A stretch of 46,603 nt of DNA from Deltaproteobacteria bacterium (GCA_016875195.1 VGRY01000027.1:1-46603); one strand, 5' to 3'; positions 25,964 to 34,436 are shown, numbered from the stretch's first letter. Notes: generated by a model not told the origin, from the sequence alone. Translations and numbers: made by a program.

Positions 25964-26358
25964 TTCTTCTCTGTTGGATGTCCGGCCTTAGACCATGCTT
26001 CCCAGCCACCTTTAAGGGCGAAAACTTTCTTAAATCCCAACTCAATCATTTCCTGTGCCAGACTGGCACTGGTCCCTTCATTCTTTCAGGTTCAGTAAAG
26101 GACGATCGTTTTATCTTTAGGGTATTTATCAACCCAGGATTTTAAATCCTCCGGATCTTCCCTTACAGCCCCTTTAATCTTTGAATCGCTCCCTGTCCAG
26201 GAACTACCATAACGGACATCAATGATAATGAGATCCGGATTGCCAAGCAGAGCCATCAACTCTTCTTTAGTCATCCTTGGAGCATCCGCGGAAAAGGCAG
26301 GGGTAATGTATCCGATGATGATGACAAGCGATATGGAGAAACATAATAATTTCATCAT
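25960..26358 (-). CDS. Rhodanese-like selenoprotein with two selenocysteines (U-T-U)
   Basis: 132 aa when two in-frame UGA codons (26092-26094 and 26086-26088) are read as selenocysteine. A signal peptide (about 1-23) leads a single rhodanese domain: IIIDVRYGSSWTGSDSKIKGA, then IVLY-U89-T-U91-KNEGTSASLA and ALKGGWEAWSKAGHP. Relatives carry Cys-x-Cys (YCSCPNE) at exactly these two positions. Downstream coding similarity continues without a break to a TGA that overlaps the DUF547 start. A hairpin follows 13 nt after the second UGA. The protein is probably periplasmic and transfers sulfur or selenium, or acts as a redox enzyme. A normal gene finder would end it at 26092. Confidence 0.88.
26052..26072 (-). 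promoter_or_regulatory. SECIS-like hairpin in seleno-rhodanese mRNA
   Basis: On the minus strand GTGCCA-GUC-UGGCAC makes a 6-bp stem with a 3-nt loop, extended by CC/GG across an A-A mismatch. It starts 13 nt after the second UGA. Bacterial SECIS elements lie just after the UGA, and the E. coli fdhF loop is also GGUCU-like. Confidence 0.75.
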
Positions 26359-26388
26359 TTCAGCTCAACGCTTCCTTTCTCCCCCTCG

Positions 26389-26403
26389 ATAAAATAATTA
26401 TAA
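26389..26403 (-). promoter_or_regulatory. PerR-box-like site and -10 region before seleno-rhodanese
   Basis: The minus strand reads TTATAATTATTTTAT, matching 12 of 14 defined bases of the PerR box TTATAAT-N-ATTATAA. TATAAT inside it (26397-26402) would be the -10 box, though no good -35 is seen. AT-rich chance matches are possible. Confidence 0.45.
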
Positions 26404-26569
26404 CCTGTTTTCCTTCACTACACCATTCCATTTTATTAAGAATGGCTTGTTTGAGTATGGAAATTTTGTTATCTATAGAACTGGCAAGCGGATGGTGGAA
26501 GGTGGAAAGTTGATTTTAAAACCACTCTCAACTTTCCACGTTCAACATTCCAGTTCAAGGAGGTCTTGA

Positions 26570-27775
26570 ATGAAGCAGTATCTCATCATTGGAAATGGAG
26601 TAGCGGGAGCAAGAGCAGCTATCAAGATTAGGGAAAGGGACCCGGAGGGTGAGATCCACATGTTTACAGGGGAAGCCTATCCCTTTTACTACCGGGTTCG
26701 ATTTCCGGAGATGGTTGGGGGAGGGGTGACGATCAAGGATATCACCATCCACACCAGAGAGTTTTATCAGGGGAAAAAGATCTCCCTCCATCTGGAAGAG
26801 CCAATTGTTGAAGTTCGTACAGCGCAAAGAAAAGTTTTCAGCAAGAGTGGGCAATCTTATTCTTATGATCTCTTATTGTTAGCGACCGGAGGCAATGCCT
26901 TTATCCCGCCCATTCAGGGAAATGATAAAAAGGGTGTATTTACCCTTCGGACCATGCAAGATGCCATCGAGATGAAAGCCTACTCAGAGGGAATCCACCA
27001 GGCCATCCTCATTGGAGGGGGGCTGGTTGGTTTGGAAACAGGCGGAGCCTTATTGAGGCGTGGCATCAAAGTGGCAGTGATTGAACAAAATCCGAGAATT
27101 CTTCCAAGGCAGATGGATCCAGAGGGAGCACAAATCCTTCAAGGAAAGATGGAAAACATGGGTTTCTCGTTCTTTCTCAACGGGCAGTCCGAAGCGATTC
27201 TTGGGAAGGAGAAAGTGGAAGGGGTGCGCCTCAAGGATGGCAGGGTGGTTGAGGGCCAGATGGCGATTATCTCTGCCGGGGTAAGACCCAATATCCAACT
27301 GGCAAAAGAGATGGGGCTGGAGGTGAAGAATGGAATTCTGGTTAATAACCGGCTGGAGACAAAGACCGAATCCATCTTTGCGGCAGGGGATGTGGCAGAA
27401 CACAGAGGTCGTGTTTATGGGATCTGGCCAGCCGCCCAGAAGCAGGGTGAGATTGCCGGGATCAACATGGCAGGAGGGAATGAATCCTATGAAGGCACGG
27501 TCATTTCTAATACCCTAAAGGTGGTTGGGATTGACCTCACATCCACAGGAGAGATTGATGCGGAGGGAAATCTCGAATGTGTGGTGAGAAGCGACCGTGA
27601 GAATTGTAATTACTGCAAGGTTACCTTCAAAGAGGACAAGATCGTTGGCTGTATCCTGCTGGGAGAGACCAAGGGGAAAACGGAGATACTGAATGCCATC
27701 GAAAAAGAGGTGAACATCAGGGAACTGAAGAATTCAATCTTGAAAGAAGAATTCGATTTCAAACAATTGGAATAA
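26570..27775 (+). CDS. FAD/NAD(P)-dependent oxidoreductase (NirB/rubredoxin reductase-like)
   Basis: 401 aa. An N-terminal FAD motif lies in IIGNGVAGARAAIKIRERD (6-24). The second dinucleotide motif is ILIGGGLVGLETGGALLRRG (about 146-165), and the FAD-binding ATGG and FAAGDVAE motifs are present. The C-terminal ~80 residues are a small domain with a CNYCK motif. It is probably a class I pyridine-nucleotide oxidoreductase that passes electrons to a small redox protein, but the partner is unknown. AAGGAGG precedes the ATG. Confidence 0.85.
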   Translation: MKQYLIIGNGVAGARAAIKIRERDPEGEIHMFTGEAYPFYYRVRFPEMVGGGVTIKDITIHTREFYQGKKISLHLEEPIVEVRTAQRKVFSKSGQSYSYDLLLLATGGNAFIPPIQGNDKKGVFTLRTMQDAIEMKAYSEGIHQAILIGGGLVGLETGGALLRRGIKVAVIEQNPRILPRQMDPEGAQILQGKMENMGFSFFLNGQSEAILGKEKVEGVRLKDGRVVEGQMAIISAGVRPNIQLAKEMGLEVKNGILVNNRLETKTESIFAAGDVAEHRGRVYGIWPAAQKQGEIAGINMAGGNESYEGTVISNTLKVVGIDLTSTGEIDAEGNLECVVRSDRENCNYCKVTFKEDKIVGCILLGETKGKTEILNAIEKEVNIRELKNSILKEEFDFKQLE

Positions 27776-27777
27776 AA

Positions 27778-27808
27778 AAATCCACCAAGCCATTGGTTTG
27801 GTGGATTT
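27778..27808. terminator. Intrinsic terminator after the oxidoreductase
   Basis: An 11-bp stem AAATCCACCAA / TTGGTGGATTT with a 9-nt loop starts 3 bp after the stop codon. The flanking A and T tracts are short, so its strength is uncertain. Confidence 0.7.
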
Positions 27809-28084
27809 AATTGGGTTAAGGGTTTTAAGGAGGAGGAAAGAGTTTTTGTCTCTTGTTAGATAGAAGTATACAATACTCACATTAAAAGAAGGTTAAAATA
27901 AGATTAGAATTTTCTAATGTTTTTCCTTATGTTAGACCCTGAATCGGGTTAAAAAGTGCCCCTGTTCCCAGCTCTTTTGCCTTGACAGTCGACTCCATTT
28001 TATATATATTTATTCCGGTTTAGGTCGGATTGCCTCCGGGTAATCGAAGAAGAAACCTATTCTACATGAAAGGAGGAATATGGG
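27809..28084. other. Leader region of the aap operon
   Basis: No gene is seen. Apart from the promoter at 27982-28010 the region is AT-rich. AAAGGAGGAATAT precedes the aapJ ATG and serves as the ribosome site. Confidence 0.6.
27982..28010 (+). promoter_or_regulatory. Sigma-70 promoter of aapJQMP
   Basis: TTGACA (27982-27987), 17-bp spacer, TATATT (28005-28010). This is the best sigma-70 match in the window. It leaves a ~68-nt leader. Confidence 0.75.
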
Positions 28085-29104
28085 ATGAAGGTTATTAAAT
28101 GCTTTTCGATGGTTCTGGTTTTTGCGCTTTTAGTAACAGGGGGAATGGCTGTGGCAGGGACTCTTGATGAAGTCCGTGCAAAGGGAGTCCTGACAGTAGG
28201 TGTGAACGTGGGTTTGGCTGGCTTTAGCATGCCCGACGACAAGGGGGTGTGGAAGGGACTTGACGTGGATACAGCCAAAGCAATTGCTACTGCCGTATTC
28301 GGCGATGCAAGCAAGGTGAAATATGTCCCCCTTACAGCCGTCCAGCGTCTTCCCGCTCTTCAATCCAAGGAGGTAGATGTCCTGTGTCGTAACACAACCG
28401 CTACGCTTACACGGGAAACTGTCAACGGTCTCAATTTTGCTCATCCCAATTATTATGACGGCCAGGGATTTCTTATCTCCAAAAAGAAGAAAGTGAACAC
28501 TGCCAAAAAACTAAAAGGCGCCACCGTTTGTACCCTTCCGGGAACAACCACCGAGATGAATGCAGCGGACTATTTCCGGAAAAATGGGATGCCCTGGAAA
28601 CCGGTTGTCATTGAAAACAACGCCGAGCTGAACAAAGCCTTTTTTGCCGGCCGCTGCGATGTGCTGACCTCGGACGCTTCTCAGTTGGCTGCTATTCGTT
28701 CGGTAGCTCCAAATCCTGACGATTACATCATCCTGCCCGAGATCATTTCCAAGGAGCCCCTTTCTCCTGCGGTGCGTCATGGAGATGATCAGTGGTATGA
28801 TATCGTCAACTGGACGGTAATGGCCCTGATCGAGGCTGAAGAACTTGGCATCACATCAGCTAACGTGGATGAGATGCTCAAAAGCACCGATCCCCAGGTC
28901 CAGCGTTTTCTCGGGGTTAACCCTGGTTTTGGTAAAGCCCTTGGCCTCGATGAAAAATGGGCTTATAACATCATCAAACAGGTGGGGAACTACGGCGAAA
29001 TCTTCGACCGCAATGTGGGTCTCAAGACACCCCTCAAGCTTGAGCGCGGGCTGAACGGCCTCTGGACAAAGGGCGGACTGATGTACGCCATTCCTTTCAG
29101 ATAA
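28085..29104 (+). CDS. aapJ: General L-amino acid ABC transporter, substrate-binding protein
   Basis: 339 aa. Signal peptide ~1-25 (VFALLVTGGMAVAG). The family-3 binding fold starts TLDEVRAKGVLTVGVNVGLAGFS and includes DVLCRNTTATLTRE and DYIILPEIISKEPLSPAVRHGD. It is nearly full length compared with AapJ/BztA (~340 aa). It binds amino acids, probably broadly, in the periplasm and delivers them to AapQM. A hairpin after the stop can reduce transcription into the downstream genes. Confidence 0.93.
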   Translation: MKVIKCFSMVLVFALLVTGGMAVAGTLDEVRAKGVLTVGVNVGLAGFSMPDDKGVWKGLDVDTAKAIATAVFGDASKVKYVPLTAVQRLPALQSKEVDVLCRNTTATLTRETVNGLNFAHPNYYDGQGFLISKKKKVNTAKKLKGATVCTLPGTTTEMNAADYFRKNGMPWKPVVIENNAELNKAFFAGRCDVLTSDASQLAAIRSVAPNPDDYIILPEIISKEPLSPAVRHGDDQWYDIVNWTVMALIEAEELGITSANVDEMLKSTDPQVQRFLGVNPGFGKALGLDEKWAYNIIKQVGNYGEIFDRNVGLKTPLKLERGLNGLWTKGGLMYAIPFR

Positions 29105-29113
29105 ACCGGCCTG

Positions 29114-29156
29114 TGAGGGTACTCCTTTAAAAGGGGTACCCTCTTTCTATTTTGAG
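29114..29156 (+). terminator. Attenuating hairpin between aapJ and aapQ
   Basis: GAGGGTAC-tCC / GG-gGTACCCTC (29114-29143) with a short loop, followed by TTTCTATTTT. Stem plus T-rich run is a typical intrinsic terminator. Here it probably lets only part of transcription pass, giving more binding protein than permease. Confidence 0.8.
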
Positions 29157-29161
29157 AGAAG

Positions 29162-30346
29162 GTGAGAGACTTTAAGAACAACACTCTTTCAGAAAAGACA
29201 CCCTTCTGGCTCGATCCCAAGAAAAGGGCTATCTTTTTCCAGTTGATGACCTTTATCGTGGTAGGGTTGTTGGCCTACTATCTCGTCTCGAACACCCTGA
29301 CCAACCTCAAAAAACAGAAGATCGCCTCGGGATTCAGTTTTTTAAACAAAGAATCCTCTTTTGAGATAGGAGAATCTCTGATTCCCTATTCAGCGGCCAG
29401 CACTTACGGCCGGGCCCTTCTGGTGGGCGCCCTGAATACCATCAAGGTCTCTATCATCGGGATCATCATCACCATACTCCTGGGTACGATCATCGGAATA
29501 GCGAGGCTTTCGACCAACTGGGTTGTCTCAAAACTTGCAGCCATCTATATCGAAGTGATGCAGGACATCCCCGTCCTGCTGCAGTTATTTTTCTGGTATG
29601 CGATCTTTTATGAAACGATGCCTCCACCGCAGGAGGCCCTCAATCCGGGTGGAGGGATTTTTCTCTCTAACCGGGGAGTCGCTTTTACGATTCCTGAGGC
29701 TCATCCTGCTCACCTCCACATGGTCCTTGCTTTTATCGTGGGGTGCCTGCTGGTCTATCTGATACGCCGTTGGGCGAAAGAGCGTCGGGAAAAAACAGGT
29801 CGTTTTTTCCCGACCTTTCGTGTTGGAGCCGCCGTTCTTTTCGGGCTTCCTTTTATCACCTGGTTGGGATTTGGAGCGCCCCTGAGGATGGATATTCCAC
29901 ATCTGGAGGGATTTAATTTTCAGGGCGGCCTGATGATCAGCCCGGAGTTTATCGCCCTTCTGCTGGGCCTGATTCTATATACCGCTGCCTTTGTCGCAGA
30001 AGTCGTCCGCGCCGGAATTCAATCGGTCAGCAAAGGCCAGAGGGAGGCGGCCATGGCCATCGGTCTCAGGCCAACTCTCGTATTAAACCTGGTCATTCTG
30101 CCTCAGGCCCTCAGGGTGATTGTTCCACCGTTAACGAGTCAGATGCTCAATCTGACCAAGAACAGCTCTCTGGCCGTTGCCATTGGTTACCCGGATTTTG
30201 TCTCGGTGGCGAACACGACCATGAACCAGACAGGACAGTCGATCGAGGGCGTAGCCCTCATCATGGCCGTGTATCTCTTTTTCAGTCTCTCAACATCCGC
30301 CTTCATGAATTGGTATAATAAAAAAGTTGCCCTTGTAGAGAGATAA
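29162..30346 (+). CDS. aapQ: Amino acid ABC transporter permease
   Basis: 394 aa from a GTG start whose ribosome site (GAGAGAAGG) is unusually close; a start a little downstream is possible. It has about eight hydrophobic segments. The permease signature EVVRAGIQSVSKGQREAAMAIGL is in the C-terminal part. The long insert (about 170-270) is typical of AapQ/BztB. It pairs with AapM in the inner membrane. The stop lies 1 bp before the aapM ATG. Confidence 0.92.
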   Translation: MRDFKNNTLSEKTPFWLDPKKRAIFFQLMTFIVVGLLAYYLVSNTLTNLKKQKIASGFSFLNKESSFEIGESLIPYSAASTYGRALLVGALNTIKVSIIGIIITILLGTIIGIARLSTNWVVSKLAAIYIEVMQDIPVLLQLFFWYAIFYETMPPPQEALNPGGGIFLSNRGVAFTIPEAHPAHLHMVLAFIVGCLLVYLIRRWAKERREKTGRFFPTFRVGAAVLFGLPFITWLGFGAPLRMDIPHLEGFNFQGGLMISPEFIALLLGLILYTAAFVAEVVRAGIQSVSKGQREAAMAIGLRPTLVLNLVILPQALRVIVPPLTSQMLNLTKNSSLAVAIGYPDFVSVANTTMNQTGQSIEGVALIMAVYLFFSLSTSAFMNWYNKKVALVER

Positions 30347-30347
30347 C

Positions 30348-31433
30348 ATGGAACAAGTATCCCAGACAGGCATGCTCAAACCCCCTCGTACCAGCATTGG
30401 CGTCATCGGCTGGATAAGAAACAATCTTTTTAATGGGATGCTGAACTCCATCCTTACCATTCTGACCCTTTTCCTCTTATGGCAATTTGTTCCCCCACTC
30501 TTTCGCTGGGCATTCATCGATAGCGCATGGCATACCACCGGCCAGGCATGCAGAGATGCGGCTGGCGCCTGCTGGTCGGTTATTTCCATCAACTATCGCT
30601 TTATTCTCTTTGGTTTCTATCCTTATGAAGAACAGTGGCGGCCTTTTCTCGCCATGCTGATCCTCTTTGGCCTCCTTTTTTATACAAGGGACCGAACCCG
30701 CTGGAAAAAACCTCTTGCCTATGCCTGGATCATCGGCCTTTTCTTAATGGGTTTCCTGATGATAGGCGGGTTGTTTGGGCTGAAGCCCATAGAAAGTACT
30801 CAATGGGGTGGTTTGCCTCTTACCCTTCTTCTTTCTGTTTTTGGTCTTACGGTTGCGTACCCTCTGGGAGTTATCCTGGCCTTGGGCCGGCGGTCAAAGA
30901 TGCCAGGTATCAAGGTACTCTGTATCATCTACATCGAGCTGATCCGCGGGGTTCCCCTGATCAGCCTCCTCTTCATGTCCTCCATCATTCTCCCTCTCTT
31001 TCTGCCGGAGGGGATTACCATCAATAAGATCCTGAGAGCCCAGGTTGCTATCATTATGTTCACAGCGGCTTATATTGCTGAGGTGGTTCGTGGCGGGTTG
31101 CAGGGTATGTCACGTGGGCAGTATGAGGCCGCAGAGTCGATTGGATTAAACTATTACCTGACCATGAGGCTGGTCATTTTGCCGCAGGCTTTGAAGATCG
31201 TTATTCCGCCCACGGTAAGCCAACTCATCTCTGCCTTCAAAGACACCTCGCTGGTGGTGATCATTGCCCTCTTTGATGTTCTGAAGACGACCCAGTCCGT
31301 GCTTTCCAACCCGGAATGGATGGGGTTCAGCCGCGAAGCCTATGTCTTTCTCGCTGTATTATATTTCTTAGGGTGTTTTTCCATGTCCAACTACAGCAGG
31401 AAACTTGAAAAGGAATTATCGAGGGGAGATTGA
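30348..31433 (+). CDS. aapM: Amino acid ABC transporter permease
   Basis: 361 aa of a multi-pass membrane protein with the EAA loop [21 protein letters not shown] near residues 245-265. An N-terminal extension with a periplasmic Cys-containing loop (about 60-85) matches AapM/BztC. It forms the translocation channel with AapQ. The stop codon sits close to the aapP start, so expression is coupled. Confidence 0.92.
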   Translation: MEQVSQTGMLKPPRTSIGVIGWIRNNLFNGMLNSILTILTLFLLWQFVPPLFRWAFIDSAWHTTGQACRDAAGACWSVISINYRFILFGFYPYEEQWRPFLAMLILFGLLFYTRDRTRWKKPLAYAWIIGLFLMGFLMIGGLFGLKPIESTQWGGLPLTLLLSVFGLTVAYPLGVILALGRRSKMPGIKVLCIIYIELIRGVPLISLLFMSSIILPLFLPEGITINKILRAQVAIIMFTAAYIAEVVRGGLQGMSRGQYEAAESIGLNYYLTMRLVILPQALKIVIPPTVSQLISAFKDTSLVVIIALFDVLKTTQSVLSNPEWMGFSREAYVFLAVLYFLGCFSMSNYSRKLEKELSRGD

Positions 31434-31438
31434 TCGAA

Positions 31439-32197
31439 ATGAATAATGATCAAAAAACATCTCAGGAGCCCATGATTCAATTTATTGATGTGCATAAATG
31501 GTATGGTGAATTTCATGTGCTCCAGGGAATCAACCTATCCGTAGAGAAGCAGGAACGTATTGTCATCTGCGGTCCTTCCGGCTCAGGGAAGTCGACTTTG
31601 ATCCGATGCATCAATCGCCTGGAGGAACATCAGCGGGGCCGGATCATCGTGGATGGTATTGAACTGACCAATAATATTAAAAACATTGAGAAGATTCGGG
31701 CTGAAGTGGGCATGGTGTTTCAGCACTTCAACCTCTTTCCTCATCTCACGATTGTTCAGAATTTATCCTTAGGGCCGATCTGGGTGAGAAAGACCCCCAA
31801 GAAAGAGGCAGAAGAAGCAGCCATGTATTACCTTGAAAAGGTCCATATCGCTGAACAGGCCCGGAAATACCCCGGACAACTCTCCGGAGGTCAGCAACAG
31901 CGCGTGGCCATTGCCAGGAGCCTATGCATGAACCCAAAGGTCATGCTCTTTGATGAGCCCACCTCTGCTCTCGATCCCGAGATGATCAAGGAAGTGCTGG
32001 ATGTCATGATCGAACTCGCCCGGGAAGGCATGACCATGATCGTGGTCACTCATGAAATGGGGTTTGCCAAGAGTGTGGCACACCGGGTGCTTTTTATGGA
32101 TTTTGGAAAGATCGTGGAAGGAAATACGCCTGAGGAGTTCTTTTCAAATCCTCAACACGAACGGACCAAACTCTTTCTCAGCCAGATCTTGCATTAA
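31439..32197 (+). CDS. aapP: Amino acid ABC transporter ATP-binding protein
   Basis: 252 aa from the ATG at 31439, preceded by GGGGAG; a TTG at 31430 overlapping the aapM stop is the alternative. Walker A is [10 protein letters not shown], the Q-loop is [12 protein letters not shown], the ABC signature is LSGGQQQR, Walker B is [12 protein letters not shown], and the switch His is in VVTHEMGFA. It powers uptake by AapJQM. This completes the operon. Confidence 0.94.
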   Translation: MNNDQKTSQEPMIQFIDVHKWYGEFHVLQGINLSVEKQERIVICGPSGSGKSTLIRCINRLEEHQRGRIIVDGIELTNNIKNIEKIRAEVGMVFQHFNLFPHLTIVQNLSLGPIWVRKTPKKEAEEAAMYYLEKVHIAEQARKYPGQLSGGQQQRVAIARSLCMNPKVMLFDEPTSALDPEMIKEVLDVMIELAREGMTMIVVTHEMGFAKSVAHRVLFMDFGKIVEGNTPEEFFSNPQHERTKLFLSQILH

Positions 32198-32235
32198 TCC
32201 CAGGAAACAAGGGTTGCCTCAGATATTACTAACTT

Positions 32236-32370
32236 GAAATTAACGTTTGTCGTTGTCGAAGCTTGTATCGATACTCTATTGACGAAACTGGAGACTCGAA
32301 CCCATTTTTGTCGAGATTCGAACATCGAGCTTCTTGCTTCGATACGAGCATCGTCACCGTTAAACGATAT
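32236..32370 (+). repeat. ~130-bp MITE-like repeat, copy B
   Basis: It is the inverted counterpart of 23967-24099, with near-identical internal text (for example TTTTTGTCGAGATTCGAACA). It lies between the convergent aapP and macro-domain genes, the same kind of site as copy A. Confidence 0.85.
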
Positions 32371-32393
32371 CCCCTTTAATCTTCACCAGGGCT

Positions 32394-32933
32394 CTACTTC
32401 CCTTCCGTCATTTTCTTTAACGCTTCCTCGTAAATCTGGTAGGTCCTTGCATCGAAGAGGACAAATCTTACCATTTTGATATCAGGATGGTCTTTCAAAT
32501 AATCCATCACTGTTTTTAAAGCCACGCGGGATGCTTCTTCCACAGGATAACCATAGACACCTGTGCTGATGGAGGGAAAAGCGATCGAAGCGATTTTGTG
32601 TTTGGTGCAGAGTTCGAGACTCGTTCGATAGGCGCTCGAAAGGAGTTCTGCATCTCTGGGGGCTCCAGAATAGATGGGACCGACTGCATGGATTACATAC
32701 TTTGCCTTTAAATTTCCTCCATCCGTAATGACCGCTGACCCCGTTGGGCAACCCTTATACTTCGCCTTTAGTTCATCCATGATCGATCGCCCGCCTGCCC
32801 GGTGGATGGCACCATCGACTCCGCCCCCTCCGGCGAGATGGGAGTTTGCAGCATTCCCAATGGCCTCGGTATCCTGCCGGGTGATGTCGCCTTGGACCAC
32901 TGCTAACATTGATTGATGAACCGTTGCTTTCAT
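32394..32933 (-). CDS. Macro-domain protein (O-acetyl-ADP-ribose deacetylase, YmdB-like)
   Basis: 179 aa and a single macro domain. Typical ligand motifs are VVQGDITRQDTEAIGNAANSHL (usually IVNAAN), GGGGVDGAIHRAGG, and FPSISTGVYGYPVEEA. Such proteins remove ADP-ribose groups or hydrolyse O-acetyl-ADP-ribose. It is a single gene and faces the aap operon. Confidence 0.93.
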   Translation of the reverse strand: MKATVHQSMLAVVQGDITRQDTEAIGNAANSHLAGGGGVDGAIHRAGGRSIMDELKAKYKGCPTGSAVITDGGNLKAKYVIHAVGPIYSGAPRDAELLSSAYRTSLELCTKHKIASIAFPSISTGVYGYPVEEASRVALKTVMDYLKDHPDIKMVRFVLFDARTYQIYEEALKKMTEGK

Positions 32934-32984
32934 CTTTCTTCCCCCTTTATTTACTGCATATCAGAAAGGGTTGACTTCGTCAAT

Positions 32985-33095
32985 ATTGGAGGGTGTCTGA
33001 GGGATTTCACCGGTTCTTTTCAACTGACCTTTCTTGTCTCCCTGTTGGGATTCATCCTTTGCGTGATCATCACAGCCCTAAACAGAAAAGGGTGA
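32985..33095 (+). pseudogene. C-terminal remnant of an MFS transporter (tentative)
   Basis: The frame ending at 33095 reads GCLRDFTGSFQLTFLVSLLG and then a hydrophobic helix with NRKG at the end. It looks like the last transmembrane helix of a major facilitator transporter ('DxTGSfqltF'). No upstream continuation is found, so it is probably a decayed gene end. The similarity rests on ~35 residues only. Confidence 0.4.
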
Positions 33096-33114
33096 GAGGT
33101 TAGTCTCACCCTTT
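33087..33114 (-). terminator. Intrinsic terminator after the lipoprotein gene
   Basis: AAAGGGTGAGA (33087-33097) pairs with TCTCACCCTTT (33104-33114), an 11-bp stem with a 6-nt loop. On the minus strand it continues TTTTCTGTTT. It closes the peroxiredoxin-lipoprotein operon that ends at 33144. Confidence 0.85.
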
Positions 33115-33143
33115 CGCCAATCTTTTGATCTTGGGCTTAGCGC

Positions 33144-33761
33144 TCAGAGCGTTTCGTAGAACGATTTTTTCAGAAATTTGAAAGACTCTACGAATTTGTC
33201 AAAGGTATCAAAGGCAGAAGGATCATAGGCTGAATCCATCGGCCTCCACTGAGTGATGTAGAAGGCCACCACACGGTCTCCACGTTTTCCGAAGATCACC
33301 TTGGCTTTTGCCTTCTCTTTTTTAACGGGGTCTTTTCCCTCTACCGTCACTGCCAACCCCTCTCCTCCAATGACCTGGACCTTTTTCTTCTCCAGGACTT
33401 GGAAATGGAGGATCGCATTCCAGAGGAATCGTTTGAAGAACTCCTTCTCCCGGTCCTCAAACTTTGTAGAACACCCGAAAGGCTCCTCGTCGTATGCAAA
33501 TACCGATTGGGATGGGAAAGGACCGGGGTCCCTCTTCATAAACCCGAAGGCAAATTCTCCATCCCCTTCTCCTTCAGGCCAGAAAAGCTTCCAGCCCATA
33601 GGAGGCATGGCAAATTCGAATTCTCCTCCATAGATGATTGTTCCCTTGGCTGTCACTTCATAAGGTTTTGGCCCAGAGGAGGTTCCCAGCGTCCCGCATC
33701 CGGAAAGAGAGAAAAGAACGATGAACAAAAACCATAGCATAAAGGCTATTTTTCTTCTCAT
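33144..33761 (-). CDS. Putative lipoprotein, function unknown
   Basis: 205 aa. The signal peptide ends in a lipobox LFSLSGC (Cys22), so the mature protein is lipid-anchored. The rest is a beta-rich globular domain without a recognised family (GEFEFAMPPMGWKLF...DRVVAFYITQW). Its start overlaps the stop of the seleno-peroxiredoxin by 4 bp (ATGA), so the two are made together. A periplasmic partner of the peroxiredoxin is possible. Confidence 0.8.
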   Translation of the reverse strand: MRRKIAFMLWFLFIVLFSLSGCGTLGTSSGPKPYEVTAKGTIIYGGEFEFAMPPMGWKLFWPEGEGDGEFAFGFMKRDPGPFPSQSVFAYDEEPFGCSTKFEDREKEFFKRFLWNAILHFQVLEKKKVQVIGGEGLAVTVEGKDPVKKEKAKAKVIFGKRGDRVVAFYITQWRPMDSAYDPSAFDTFDKFVESFKFLKKSFYETL

Positions 33762-34321
33762 GGTTTCCCTCCTTCCTGGTTTAGTTTTTTAAGGAACAAG
33801 AGAATATCCTTGTAACTAGGTGACCCATCTCTCACGTATCGAATAACTCCTGTTTTGTCAATGATGACCGTCCTCCTGCTAAAAACAGGATATCCTTTAA
33901 TTTCGGGTGAGGGCTCCACACCAAATGAGGCACCCAGAAAGCCTGAAACATTGGAGAGGAGAGGAAAGGTCAGGTCCAAACTTTTTGCCCAGTATTTCAA
34001 TATGATCACATCATCAATGCTGACACCCAGAACCCGGGTGTTGAAGCGGTCATAGAGGTAAAGATTCCTCTGATGACCCTCCATCTCACCCGTTCAGACG
34101 GGTGTATAAGCCGCGGGAAAAAAGGTGATGATCAGATGGTGCTTCCCGTAATACTCCTCAGCGTAATTGATCACCCGATCCTGCGTGGAGGGAAGGGTAA
34201 AGTTGGGGGTATCCCTTCCGATGAACTCCACCTTTTTCTTGGCCATACTTAGCGATGGCAATAGAAAAAACAGCATGAGGGAAACTAATAAAATTCCCTG
34301 GTAAATAACCTTTTTTCTCAT
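33758..34321 (-). CDS. Selenocysteine peroxiredoxin-like protein (AhpC/TSA), exported
   Basis: 187 aa when the UGA at 34094-34096 is read as selenocysteine. The signal peptide spans ~1-26. The thioredoxin fold starts FIGRDTPNFTLPSTQDR. The active site is FFPAAYTPV-U76-TGEMEG, where relatives have Cys in TPVC. The C-terminal half (GVSIDDVIILKYWAKSL...TVIIDKTGVIRYV) is a normal peroxiredoxin. A strong hairpin follows 15 nt after the UGA. A Cys-containing relative lies at 39077-39688 in the same window (TPVCSDQW). It probably reduces peroxides in the periplasm. It would be mis-called as two pieces if UGA is taken as stop. Confidence 0.9.
34048..34078 (-). promoter_or_regulatory. SECIS-like hairpin in seleno-peroxiredoxin mRNA
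   Basis: GGTCAT-c-AGAGG / CCTCT-ATGACC gives 11 base pairs with one bulged C and an 8-nt loop. It begins 15 nt after the UGA, the position expected for a bacterial SECIS. Confidence 0.8.
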
Positions 34322-34389
34322 AAGGGCCTCCTTTCTCTTTACTAAAAATTGTAAATGGTTTCTTACCTTTTTGCAATTAATAAAATAGA

Positions 34390-34418
34390 TTGAAAAAACT
34401 TTTAAAAGGGTGTTAAAT
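34390..34418 (+). promoter_or_regulatory. Possible promoter of the DUF1178 gene
   Basis: TTGAAA (34390-34395), 17-bp spacer, TTAAAT (34413-34418). The predicted transcript start lies only ~10 bp before the ATG at 34437, next to AGGAG. Confidence 0.35.
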
Positions 34419-34436
34419 ATTGTTCAGGAGAAAGGA

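Noticed and set aside
25960..26358. Truncated rhodanese ending at 26092
   Set aside because: Family similarity continues after the two UGA codons, and the downstream DUF547 start overlaps the true stop.
33758..34321. Two separate genes (75 aa and 108 aa) or a frameshifted peroxiredoxin pseudogene
   Set aside because: The frame is unbroken apart from one UGA at the catalytic position, followed by a SECIS-like hairpin, so a single selenoprotein is the better reading.
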